From assembly GCA_039930985.1 (NCBI GenBank), contig JBDTSV010000158.1, forward strand, positions 1 to 24,918: 24,918 nt of DNA, in the 5' to 3' direction. Position 1 is the first letter of the stretch; every line of letters starts with the position of its first letter. A program made the position numbers and the translations under genes. Positions 8,067 to 15,190 of this stretch are shown in pieces. The DNA comes from CADEED01 sp039930985 (GTDB taxonomy: Bacteria > Pseudomonadota > Gammaproteobacteria > Steroidobacterales > Steroidobacteraceae). The notes beneath the pieces were generated by a model. It had not been told where the DNA came from and ran no database searches. It worked only from the letters and a program-made list of their open reading frames with translations.

Positions 8067-8813
8067 TCACGAACGGAAGAGACGCGTGTATTGCGTTTCG
8101 TGGCGTCCGCTCGCCACGGCATTCAGGGCTGTGGATATCCCGATGTCGGAATCCGCGCAAATCATGGACCGAGCGCAAATCGCGACAAGCCGTGCATGGA
8201 GCGCATGCAGCATGCGCTGGCCGGCACTCTGGCCGAGTGGCACGAGCTTCACCGCCGCAAGCACCTGATTTTCAACCCAGGCCCACGAGTAAGCCTGCAG
8301 GGCCGACGCGGGGTTGATAGCCCAGCGCGCGCAGGCGAATGCGAACGCGGTGGCATGGGCGACACCGATCGAATTCTGGGCGACGTTCGCGCCGAATAGA
8401 TCCGTGGTGAGCTGGAACTCCGCCAGCACACGCAACAGTGCACTGCCCAGGTGGCGGTCTTCGAGTCGCAGCTCTTCCGTTTCCCGCGACGCGATCAGGA
8501 ATGCGTTCCAGCGCAACACGGCCGCAGGATCGCTCTGTGCCCACGCGGCCTGCAAACGGTGCAACACCGGCAAGTCGAGCGTAGCGAGACTGGCGGCAGC
8601 CAGGCCCGCGATCCAATCGAGTGCATCGGGTTCATCCTTGACCCAGCCATTCTCGACGGCGTACTCCAGACCTTGAGAAAAATGAAAGGCGCCGATGGGC
8701 AACGCCGGACTCGCGAGGTGCAGCAGCCGTAGCAGCTGCAGGGATGCGTGGGCGTCGGGCCCAGCGTCTTCAGTCGTGACTATGTGAGTGCGCGTGGTGC
8801 GAGGCCGCGACAT
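8067..8813 (-). CDS. ureF: Urease accessory protein UreF
   Basis: A 248-residue, mostly helical protein with the UreF signature LLRLLHLASPALPIGAF followed by FSQGLE, where UreF contacts UreD(H) and UreG in the nickel-insertion complex. UreF acts as the GTPase-controlling platform that couples UreG to apo-urease. The start at 8811-8813 is fixed by a perfect AAGGAGG about 8 bases upstream; a longer frame to 8942 has no such support. The gene overlaps the end of ureE by 44 bases, and its first residues are read from the same DNA as the UreE histidine tail. It is the last gene of the urea operon, where ureG would normally follow. Confidence 0.93.
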   Translation of the reverse strand: MSRPRTTRTHIVTTEDAGPDAHASLQLLRLLHLASPALPIGAFHFSQGLEYAVENGWVKDEPDALDWIAGLAAASLATLDLPVLHRLQAAWAQSDPAAVLRWNAFLIASRETEELRLEDRHLGSALLRVLAEFQLTTDLFGANVAQNSIGVAHATAFAFACARWAINPASALQAYSWAWVENQVLAAVKLVPLGQSAGQRMLHALHARLVAICARSMICADSDIGISTALNAVASGRHETQYTRLFRS

Positions 8814-9264
8814 AGGCGCCTCCTTCGGGTTCGAACGGCGCCTTTTCGACGTGTATCTCCAGACCAAAGCCGCGCAGCATGTCGTCGAGCACGTGATCGT
8901 GCTGGTAACGCAGCCAGCCAGCGCCAATCTGCAGCGGCACATGGCGATTGCCGAGATGATAGCTGGCGCGCGCCAGCATCAGCCCGTCGCGCGTGTGGAC
9001 GGTCGACACCGTTTCGGTCGCGGCCTGCACTTCGACAACGCGGCCGTCGTCGGCGAGCAGCAGATCACCGTGTCGCAACACCGAGCCGCGCTCGAGGAAC
9101 AACCCGGCTTCCTCGCCATTGTCGAGCAACGCCCGCAAGCGGCTCTTGGCACGTTCGCCGAATGGCAATACCAGCTTGCGCTCCGCCGCGCGCGGATGGT
9201 CGACGGAACGATCCAGTTTCAGATTGATCTTGAGCAAGTGACTTCCTTGTCGGCCGGGATCCAT
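8770..9264 (-). CDS. ureE: Urease nickel metallochaperone UreE
   Basis: A 164-residue homodimeric nickel carrier that hands Ni(II) to the UreDFG complex. An N-terminal peptide-binding domain (about 10-75) is followed by the metal-binding domain, with the family motif YHLGNRHVPLQI in which His108 is the expected interfacial ligand. The C-terminus is histidine-rich (SHHAHSHSHD, five His in the last ten residues), as in UreE proteins that also store nickel. The ATG at 9262-9264 shares one base with the ureC stop (TGATG), implying translational coupling. A TTG nine codons later, preceded by AAGGAAG, is a possible alternative start and would remove a poorly conserved leader. Confidence 0.93.
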   Translation of the reverse strand: MDPGRQGSHLLKINLKLDRSVDHPRAAERKLVLPFGERAKSRLRALLDNGEEAGLFLERGSVLRHGDLLLADDGRVVEVQAATETVSTVHTRDGLMLARASYHLGNRHVPLQIGAGWLRYQHDHVLDDMLRGFGLEIHVEKAPFEPEGGAYVAASHHAHSHSHD

Positions 9265-10967
9265 CAAAACAGGAAATAGCGCTGTGCCAGCGGCAGCACG
9301 CTCGCCGGTTCACAGCGAAGCAGCTCGCCGTCGGCGCGCACCTCGTAAGTCTGCGAATCGACTTCGATCCTGGGTTGATAGTCGTTGAGCACCAGGTCCT
9401 TCTTGCGGATGGTGCGCGTCTTCTGCACGGCGACCAGCCGCTTCTTCAGGCCTAACTTCTCGGCCATCCCGTTGACCAGGCCCGCCTGCGACACGAAGCT
9501 CACGCAGGTGGCGTGCCTCGCACCGGCCAGCGTGCCGAACATGGGCCGGTAATGCACCGGCTGCGGCGTGGGGATGGATGCGTTCGGATCGCCCATGGGC
9601 GCCGCGGCAATCATGCCGCCCTTGATGATCATCGCAGTCTTGGCACCGAAGAACGCGGGCTTCCACAACACGATGTCGGCGAGCTTGCCTCGTTCGATCG
9701 AACCCACTTCATGCGCGATGCCATGCGTGATGGCCGGGTTGATGGTGTATTTGGCGACGTAACGGCGCACACGGAAATTGTCATTGCGGGAAGAATCCGG
9801 CGCCAGCGGGCCCCGCTGTACTTTCATCTTGTGCGCGGTCTGCCAGGTGCGAGTGACGACTTCACCGATGCGACCCATGGCCTGGGAGTCGGAGGAGATC
9901 ATCGACATCGCGCCCTTGTCATGAAGGATGTCTTCGGCGGCAATGGTCTCGCGCCGGATGCGTGATTCGGCGAAGGCCACATCCTCGGCGATGCCCGGAT
10001 CGAGGTGGTGGCACACCATGAGCATGTCGAGATGTTCGTCGACGGTGTTCACGGTGTACGGCCGCGTGGGATTGGTGGACGACGGCAGCACGTTCGATTC
10101 GCCGCAGGCCTTGATGATGTCGGGCGCGTGACCGCCGCCCGCGCCTTCGGTGTGATAGGTGTGAATCGCACGGCCCTTGAACGCCGCCAGCGTGTCTTCG
10201 AGGAAGCCGGATTCGTTGAGCGTGTCGGTATGGATGGCGACCTGGATGTCGTACTTTTCGGCGACGTTCAGGCAATTGTCGATGGCCGCAGGCGTGGTGC
10301 CCCAGTCTTCATGGAGCTTCAGGCCCATCACGCCGGCTTCGACCTGTTCGTTGAGCGAAAGCGGCAGCGAGGCGTTGCCCTTGCCTAACAACCCGAAGTT
10401 CAACGGCAGCTCATCGAGCGCCTGGTACATGCGCCCGATGTACCACGGCCCCGGCGTGCAGGTGGTGGCGCTGGTGCCCGCGGCCGGTCCGGTACCCCCA
10501 CCGATCATGGTGGTGATACCTGACATCATTGCGTCGTCCACCTGCTGCGGGCAGATGAAATGAATATGCGAGTCGATGCCGCCCGCGGTTGCGATCAGTC
10601 CTTCGCCCGCGATGATCTCCGTGCCGGCGCCGATGATGATGTCGACGCCGGGCTGTACGTCGGGGTTGCCGGCCTTGCCGATACCGGCGATGCGGCCATC
10701 CTTCAAACCGATGTCGGCTTTGACGATGCCCCAGTGATCGACGATCAGCGCATTGGTGATCACGGTATCGGCGACGTGTTTCGCGCCACGTTGCCCCTGC
10801 CCCATGCCGTCGCGAATCACCTTGCCACCGCCGAATTTCACTTCCTCGCCGTAGATCGTGTGATCGCGTTCCACCTCGATGATGAGCTCGGTGTCCCCGA
10901 GGCGCACGCGGTCGCCGGTAGTGGGGCCGTACATCTCGGTGTAGGCGCGGCGGTCGATCGTTCTCAT
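9264..10967 (-). CDS. ureC: Urease alpha subunit UreC
   Basis: A 567-residue catalytic subunit, the usual length. Urease hydrolyses urea to ammonia and carbamate in the cytoplasm with two nickel ions. All active-site residues fall at the classical Klebsiella numbering: His134 and His136 (DSHIH), Lys217 (GLKLHEDWG, carbamylated bridge), His219, His246 (VAIHTDTL), His272 (HTYHTEG), catalytic His320 on the flap (MVCHHLDPG) and Asp360 (SSDSQAMGR). Cys319 on the flap is also present. The start overlaps the end of ureB by four bases. Nothing suggests degeneration; the enzyme should be active if nickel is delivered. Confidence 0.98.
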   Translation of the reverse strand: MRTIDRRAYTEMYGPTTGDRVRLGDTELIIEVERDHTIYGEEVKFGGGKVIRDGMGQGQRGAKHVADTVITNALIVDHWGIVKADIGLKDGRIAGIGKAGNPDVQPGVDIIIGAGTEIIAGEGLIATAGGIDSHIHFICPQQVDDAMMSGITTMIGGGTGPAAGTSATTCTPGPWYIGRMYQALDELPLNFGLLGKGNASLPLSLNEQVEAGVMGLKLHEDWGTTPAAIDNCLNVAEKYDIQVAIHTDTLNESGFLEDTLAAFKGRAIHTYHTEGAGGGHAPDIIKACGESNVLPSSTNPTRPYTVNTVDEHLDMLMVCHHLDPGIAEDVAFAESRIRRETIAAEDILHDKGAMSMISSDSQAMGRIGEVVTRTWQTAHKMKVQRGPLAPDSSRNDNFRVRRYVAKYTINPAITHGIAHEVGSIERGKLADIVLWKPAFFGAKTAMIIKGGMIAAAPMGDPNASIPTPQPVHYRPMFGTLAGARHATCVSFVSQAGLVNGMAEKLGLKKRLVAVQKTRTIRKKDLVLNDYQPRIEVDSQTYEVRADGELLRCEPASVLPLAQRYFLF

Positions 10968-11272
10968 GGCAGCTTGCCGTTGATTTGCCCGCTGAACCCG
11001 TAAACCAGGCGATCGCCGCCGAACGCCACGAGCTCCACCTCGCGCTCCTGTCCGGGTTCGAAGCGCACCGCCGTTCCCGCGGCGATGTTGAGCCGGAATC
11101 CCCTGGCCAACGCGCGTTCGAAGCGCAATGCCTGGTTGGTCTCGAAGAAATGGTAGTGAGAGCCGACCTGGATCGGCCGATCGCCGGTGTTTGCCACCTT
11201 TACCGTGACCGTCTTGCGTCCGGTGTTGATCTCGAGAGCGCCGGCCTCACAGAACATTTCTCCGGGAATCAT
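10964..11272 (-). CDS. ureB: Urease beta subunit UreB
   Basis: A 102-residue structural subunit of the (UreABC)3 trimer. It begins MIPGEMF as most UreB proteins do and carries the conserved NTGDRPIQVGSHYHFFETN (30-48) and the C-terminal GDRLVYGFSGQINGKL. UreB and UreA are separate polypeptides here, the usual arrangement outside Helicobacter. The gene starts nine bases after ureA ends and overlaps ureC by four bases, so subunit synthesis is probably coupled. Confidence 0.97.
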   Translation of the reverse strand: MIPGEMFCEAGALEINTGRKTVTVKVANTGDRPIQVGSHYHFFETNQALRFERALARGFRLNIAAGTAVRFEPGQEREVELVAFGGDRLVYGFSGQINGKLP

Positions 11273-11281
11273 GGGCGCCCC

Positions 11282-11584
11282 TCAGACAATGGGATGATGC
11301 ACGGTGACGAGCTTCGTGCCGTCGGGAAACGTGGCCTCGACCTGCACCTCGGGGATCATCTCGGGCACGCCGTCCATGACGTCGGCGCGCGTCAGGATGG
11401 TGGTGCCGAAACTCATGAGTTCCGCCACCGTGCGCCCGTCGCGCGCGCCTTCGAGGATGGCGGCGGAAACCAGCGCCACGGCTTCCGGATAGTTGAGCTT
11501 GAGCCCGCGCGCGCGGCGCCGCTCGGCGACCAGTGCCGCGGTGAACAGCAGTAGTTTGTCCTTCTCGCGTGGCGTCAGTTCCAT
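11282..11584 (-). CDS. ureA: Urease gamma subunit UreA
   Basis: A 100-residue subunit of exactly the family length, starting MELTPREKDKLLLFTAALVAERR and containing LNYPEAVALVSAAILEGARDG (30-50) and the C-terminal TVHHPIV. It is a structural subunit that packs against UreC in the trimeric holoenzyme. It lies 9 bases downstream of ureD and 9 bases upstream of ureB, on one transcript. Confidence 0.98.
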   Translation of the reverse strand: MELTPREKDKLLLFTAALVAERRRARGLKLNYPEAVALVSAAILEGARDGRTVAELMSFGTTILTRADVMDGVPEMIPEVQVEATFPDGTKLVTVHHPIV

Positions 11585-11593
11585 GGCAAGGCT

Positions 11594-12484
11594 CTAGGTG
11601 TTCCAGATGCGTGGCAGCACGGCGGCGCGACCGATGATACCGGGGCGCAGTGCCTGCCAGGCGGTGATGAAAAGTTTGCGGACTGCCTCGGCTTGCGGTG
11701 CCAGTGCGCGCAGCACGAGCACGCCGTCCACGAGCGAGACGGCGGCGAACTTCTCGTCGGCCAGCAGCTCGCGAATCGCCTCGACGTGGGCGCGGGTCGC
11801 CGGCGTGGCTAACAAAGTGCCGACCGCTTCCTGGCCGGCGAGACCCCAACGGGCGCCGCGCGCGCCCGAATCTCCGCTGAGACGCATCCGGTCCAGGAAA
11901 ATCGGGACCGGCCCGGCTCCAGGGACAGCCCGGCCATCGCGCCACAGCTCGAGGTCGAGGCGGAGTGTGCCCGCATCGAAGGGCTCGCCGCGCGCCGGAA
12001 GACCCAGGCAGTTGATTTCCCAGCCGATGAATCGCGAGTCTGCATCGACCTGCACGCGTGTGGCGGTGCGCGCGTCGGCGCCGCGATAAAAGATGTTCTC
12101 CTGCGGCAGCCATTCGAGCGTTGCGCCGGCCGCGCGCAGTTCCTGCGTCTGCGACGAAGACGTGCCCTCGCAGCGATAGAACTTCGTGGCGGCTGGCGTC
12201 GTGATCAAGGCATGCGCGCCGGGATCGACCTGCACGTCGAGACGCAACGAGTCGCCACCGACCACGCCACCGGGCGGATGCACCAGATAGACGTGGCAAG
12301 GATCGCCTTCGGGATGGAACGGGCGCTGCACCACCAGCGGTCCCTTGTGATGTCGCTCGACGAGGCGCGTCTTGCCGACAGCAGGTGCGGCCCCTTTTGC
12401 TAGCAAATGGGGACTGTCCCCATTAAACCGGAGGCGCAACTCCGCCTGCCAGCCGGAAGTGTTGCGAACAGCGGCAATGCTCAC
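11594..12484 (-). CDS. ureD: Urease accessory protein UreD with REP-derived insertion
   Basis: A 296-residue UreD (UreH) chaperone that binds apo-urease and, with UreF and UreG, forms the channel for nickel delivery. Family marks are GPLVVQRPFHPEG, HPPGGVVGGD and LITTPAATKFYR. The start is GTG (12482-12484), four bases after urtE, with GAGG just upstream. Between the N-terminal strand (LRLRF, to residue 20) and KTRLVERHH lies an extra stretch NGDSPHLLAKGA (about 21-32) that UreD proteins usually lack. It is encoded by the REP-like element at 12,387-12,424. The frame is intact and the conserved core unaffected, so the protein is probably functional. Confidence 0.94.
   Translation of the reverse strand: MSIAAVRNTSGWQAELRLRFNGDSPHLLAKGAAPAVGKTRLVERHHKGPLVVQRPFHPEGDPCHVYLVHPPGGVVGGDSLRLDVQVDPGAHALITTPAATKFYRCEGTSSSQTQELRAAGATLEWLPQENIFYRGADARTATRVQVDADSRFIGWEINCLGLPARGEPFDAGTLRLDLELWRDGRAVPGAGPVPIFLDRMRLSGDSGARGARWGLAGQEAVGTLLATPATRAHVEAIRELLADEKFAAVSLVDGVLVLRALAPQAEAVRKLFITAWQALRPGIIGRAAVLPRIWNT
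12387..12424. repeat. REP-like palindromic element B, inside ureD
   Basis: Read on the minus strand, this is an 8-base inverted repeat ATGGGGAC-A-GTCCCCAT followed by TTTGCTAGCAAA and then AGGGGCCGC. The 19-base core GTCCCCATTTGCTAGCAAA is identical to element A at 640-658. The long loop-side stem of element A is shortened here to one central base. The element is translated in frame as about 13 residues of UreD. Confidence 0.75.
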
Positions 12485-12488
12485 GGCC

Positions 12489-13199
12489 TCACACCGTCAG
12501 GTGTTGATGGACGAGGTCGTCGGTGAGCGCGGCGATTTCGCCGCCGCCGACGATGCGGCCCTTGTCGATGATGCGGAACTCGCTGGCGACGCGGCGCGCA
12601 AATGGCAGCTTCTGTTCGACTAGCAGCACGGTGAGTTTCGCTTCGCGGTTGAGGCGCAGGATGATATCGCCGATCTCGTGCACGATGTTGGGTTGAATGC
12701 CCTCGGCGGGTTCATCGAGTATCAGCAATTTTGGATCGAGCACCATCGCGCGGCCGATGGCGAGCTGCTGCTGCTGTCCACCCGACAGATCGCCGCCACG
12801 GCGCCTCAGCATCTTTTTGAGCACGGGGAACCAGCCAAAGATGTGCTCGGGAATCTCCTTGATCTTCGCGCCACGCCGCGCGCCGAACCCGATGCGCAGA
12901 TTCTCCTCGACCGTGAGCTGCGAAAAGATCTCGCGCCCCTGCGGTACATAGGCGATACCCAGACGCGCCCGCCGGTCGGCGGCAACCCTGGTGAGATCCG
13001 TGGCATCGTTCCCGAGCCCGTAGCTCATCGCCCCCGAAGCCGTCGGCAACAACCCCATGATGCATTTCAGCAGCGTGGTCTTGCCCATCCCATTGCGGCC
13101 CATGAGGCAGGTGCAGGAGCCTTCCGGTACCTCGAGGTTGACATTCCACAGGATGTGGCTGCCGCTGTAGAACTGATTGAGCTCCCTGATGGCCAGCAT
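12489..13199 (-). CDS. urtE: Urea ABC transporter ATP-binding protein UrtE
   Basis: A 236-residue ABC ATPase of the branched-chain amino acid/urea (HAAT) class. Walker A GRNGMGKTT (34-42), signature LSGGQ (138-142) followed by QQQLAIGRAM, and Walker B LLILDEPAEGIQP (158-170) are intact. EGIQPNIVHEI is characteristic of UrtE as opposed to LivF. It pairs with UrtD to power import of urea through UrtB/UrtC. It begins two bases after the urtD stop and ends four bases before ureD, which joins transport and hydrolysis genes in one transcript. Confidence 0.95.
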   Translation of the reverse strand: MLAIRELNQFYSGSHILWNVNLEVPEGSCTCLMGRNGMGKTTLLKCIMGLLPTASGAMSYGLGNDATDLTRVAADRRARLGIAYVPQGREIFSQLTVEENLRIGFGARRGAKIKEIPEHIFGWFPVLKKMLRRRGGDLSGGQQQQLAIGRAMVLDPKLLILDEPAEGIQPNIVHEIGDIILRLNREAKLTVLLVEQKLPFARRVASEFRIIDKGRIVGGGEIAALTDDLVHQHLTV

Positions 13200-13201
13200 G
13201 G

Positions 13202-14056
13202 CTAACTACTTCCCTTGGATGTTCCCTGGGGTTCGCCGAGATAGACTTCGACGACCTTCGGATCGTTCTGCACCGCGTCCATGCTGCCTTCGGCCAGCAC
13301 GGAACCCTCGTGCAGCACGGTCACCGTGCGCGCAATCGAGCGCACGAACGCCATATCGTGCTCGACCACGACCACCGAGTGCTTGCCGGCCAGCGACACC
13401 AGCAGCTCGGCCGTGCGCTCCACCTCCTGCGGAGTCATACCGGCCACCGGCTCGTCGACCAGCAGCAGGCGCGGGTCCTGCATCAGCAGCATGCCGATCT
13501 CCAGCCATTGCTTCTGACCGTGCGACAGGATGCCGGCGCGCAGGTCGCGCTGGTCCTTCAGCCCGACCGTGACCAGCACCTCATCGATACGCGCCAGTTG
13601 CGGTCGCGCAATCGGTTTGAACAGCGTGTGCCAGACCGACTTGTCTCCCGCGGCCGCGAGCGCCAGGTTTTGCAGAACGCTGTGTTGCTCGAAGACCGTC
13701 GGCTTCTGAAATTTTCGTCCAATGCCAGCCTCCGCGATTTCCGGTTCCGTGAGAGTGAGCAGATCTGTGGTGACCCCGAACCAGGCGCTGCCCGAGTCCG
13801 GGCGCGTCTTGCCGGTGATGACGTCCATCATCGTGGTCTTGCCGGCGCCATTCGGACCGATGATGCAGCGCAGTTCGCCCACGTCGATGTACAGCGTGAG
13901 ATTGTTGAGCGCGCGAAAGCCATCGAAGCTCACCGTGATGTCTTCGACGTACAGAATCGTGCCGTGCGATGAGTCGCCGGGCCTGGGCCGGTCGCTGCCG
14001 GTACCCGCGCCGAATACCTTTTGCCAGCCTTGCCTGACAACCTGGCTCGCGTTCAC
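13202..14056 (-). CDS. urtD: Urea ABC transporter ATP-binding protein UrtD
   Basis: A 284-residue ABC ATPase, the LivG-like partner of UrtE. Walker A GPNGAGKTT (67-75), signature LSHGQ (177-181) followed by KQWLEIGM, Walker B LLLVDEPVAGM (197-207) and the switch His233 (EHDM) are present. LSHGQKQWLEIGMLL is typical of UrtD. The open frame runs on to 14407, but that part only shadows urtC. The GTG at 14054-14056 overlaps the urtC stop (GTGA) and has GAAGGCGG upstream, giving the normal length with a short 30-residue leader. Confidence 0.94.
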   Translation of the reverse strand: MNASQVVRQGWQKVFGAGTGSDRPRPGDSSHGTILYVEDITVSFDGFRALNNLTLYIDVGELRCIIGPNGAGKTTMMDVITGKTRPDSGSAWFGVTTDLLTLTEPEIAEAGIGRKFQKPTVFEQHSVLQNLALAAAGDKSVWHTLFKPIARPQLARIDEVLVTVGLKDQRDLRAGILSHGQKQWLEIGMLLMQDPRLLLVDEPVAGMTPQEVERTAELLVSLAGKHSVVVVEHDMAFVRSIARTVTVLHEGSVLAEGSMDAVQNDPKVVEVYLGEPQGTSKGSS

Positions 14057-15189
14057 GCTGGCACCGCCTTCGCCGCCGGCGGCGACGCCGGTGGCGGCTT
14101 CGCACCAAACCTGTCTAACAGGCCCACCACGCCGCGCGGCAGGAACAGCGTCACCAGCACGAACATCAGACCGAGCGCATAGAGCCAGAACTCCGGCAAC
14201 GCGGCCGTGAAAAAAGTCTTGGCGTAGTTCACCAGTACCGCGCCGGCGGCCGCGCCGTACAGCACGCCGCGCCCGCCCACCGCCACCCAGATGACCACTT
14301 CGATGGAGTTGATCGGCTCGAACTCGCCGGGATTGATGATGCCGACCTGCGGCACGTACAGCGCGCCGGCGATTCCCGCGAGCACTGCCGAGAATGTGAA
14401 GATCCACAGCTTGTAAATCTCGACGCGATAACCGATGAACCGCGTGCGCGATTCCGCGTCACGGATCGCCTGGATGACGCGGCCCGCGCGCGACAGCGTG
14501 ATGTAGCGGCAGGCGAGATAGCCCGCGATCAACGCCAGTGCACTGGCCGCGAACAAAGCGACCCGCGTGCTCGGCGCGTTGATCGCGAACCCCAGGATGT
14601 CCTTGAAGTCGGTCATGCCGTTGTTGCCGCCGAAACCCATGTCGTTGCGGAAGAAAGCCAGCATGAGCGCGTAGGTCAGCGCCTGGGTGATGATCGATAG
14701 ATAGACGCCGGTGACGCGCGAACGGAAGGCCAGCCAGCCGAACGCCAGCGCCAGCAGTCCCGGCACCACCGCGACCATGAGCATGGCGAACCAGAACATG
14801 TCGAAACCGTGCCAGAACCATGGCAGCTCCTGGTAGTTCAGGAACACCATGAAATCCGGAAGCACCGGGTCGCCGTACACGCCACGCGTGCCGATCTGAC
14901 GCATCAGGTACATGCCCATGGCATAACCGCCCAACGCAAAGAATGCCGCGTGGCCGAGGGAGAGAATGCCGCAGTAGCCCCACACCAGGTCCACGGCGAC
15001 GGCGAGCAGCGCGTACGTCATGTACTTGCCGATCAACGTCATGGTGTAACCCGACAACTGCAGTGCCGACCCTTCCGCCGGCACCAGGTGCAGCACCGGA
15101 ACCACGATACCGATCACGGCGACGATGACCAGGAACACGGCCGTGCCGCGGTCGCCTACCAACAAACTGAGGACCGGGCCCTTGGTCAT
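14053..15189 (-). CDS. urtC: Urea ABC transporter permease UrtC
   Basis: A 378-residue inner-membrane permease of the LivM type with about nine to ten hydrophobic segments. Conserved marks are VDLVWGYCGILSLGHAAFFALGGYAMGMYLM, the long loop naming urea transporters (MFWFAMLM and GFGGNNGMTDFKDILGF), and IRDAESRTRFIGY facing the ATPases. The tail after LPRGVVGLL is Pro/Ala-rich. The ATG follows the urtB stop by one base and has GGAGA at suitable distance. It forms the heterodimeric urea channel with UrtB. Confidence 0.95.
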   Translation of the reverse strand: MTKGPVLSLLVGDRGTAVFLVIVAVIGIVVPVLHLVPAEGSALQLSGYTMTLIGKYMTYALLAVAVDLVWGYCGILSLGHAAFFALGGYAMGMYLMRQIGTRGVYGDPVLPDFMVFLNYQELPWFWHGFDMFWFAMLMVAVVPGLLALAFGWLAFRSRVTGVYLSIITQALTYALMLAFFRNDMGFGGNNGMTDFKDILGFAINAPSTRVALFAASALALIAGYLACRYITLSRAGRVIQAIRDAESRTRFIGYRVEIYKLWIFTFSAVLAGIAGALYVPQVGIINPGEFEPINSIEVVIWVAVGGRGVLYGAAAGAVLVNYAKTFFTAALPEFWLYALGLMFVLVTLFLPRGVVGLLDRFGAKPPPASPPAAKAVPA

Positions 15190-15190
15190 T

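Noticed and set aside
8814..8942. 43-codon N-terminal extension of UreF
   Set aside because: It is a shadow of ureE, and a perfect AAGGAGG precedes the ATG at 8813.
14057..14407. 117-codon N-terminal extension of UrtD
   Set aside because: It overlaps urtC in another frame, is Arg/Gly-rich and unlike any ABC ATPase; the GTG overlapping the urtC stop gives the normal length.
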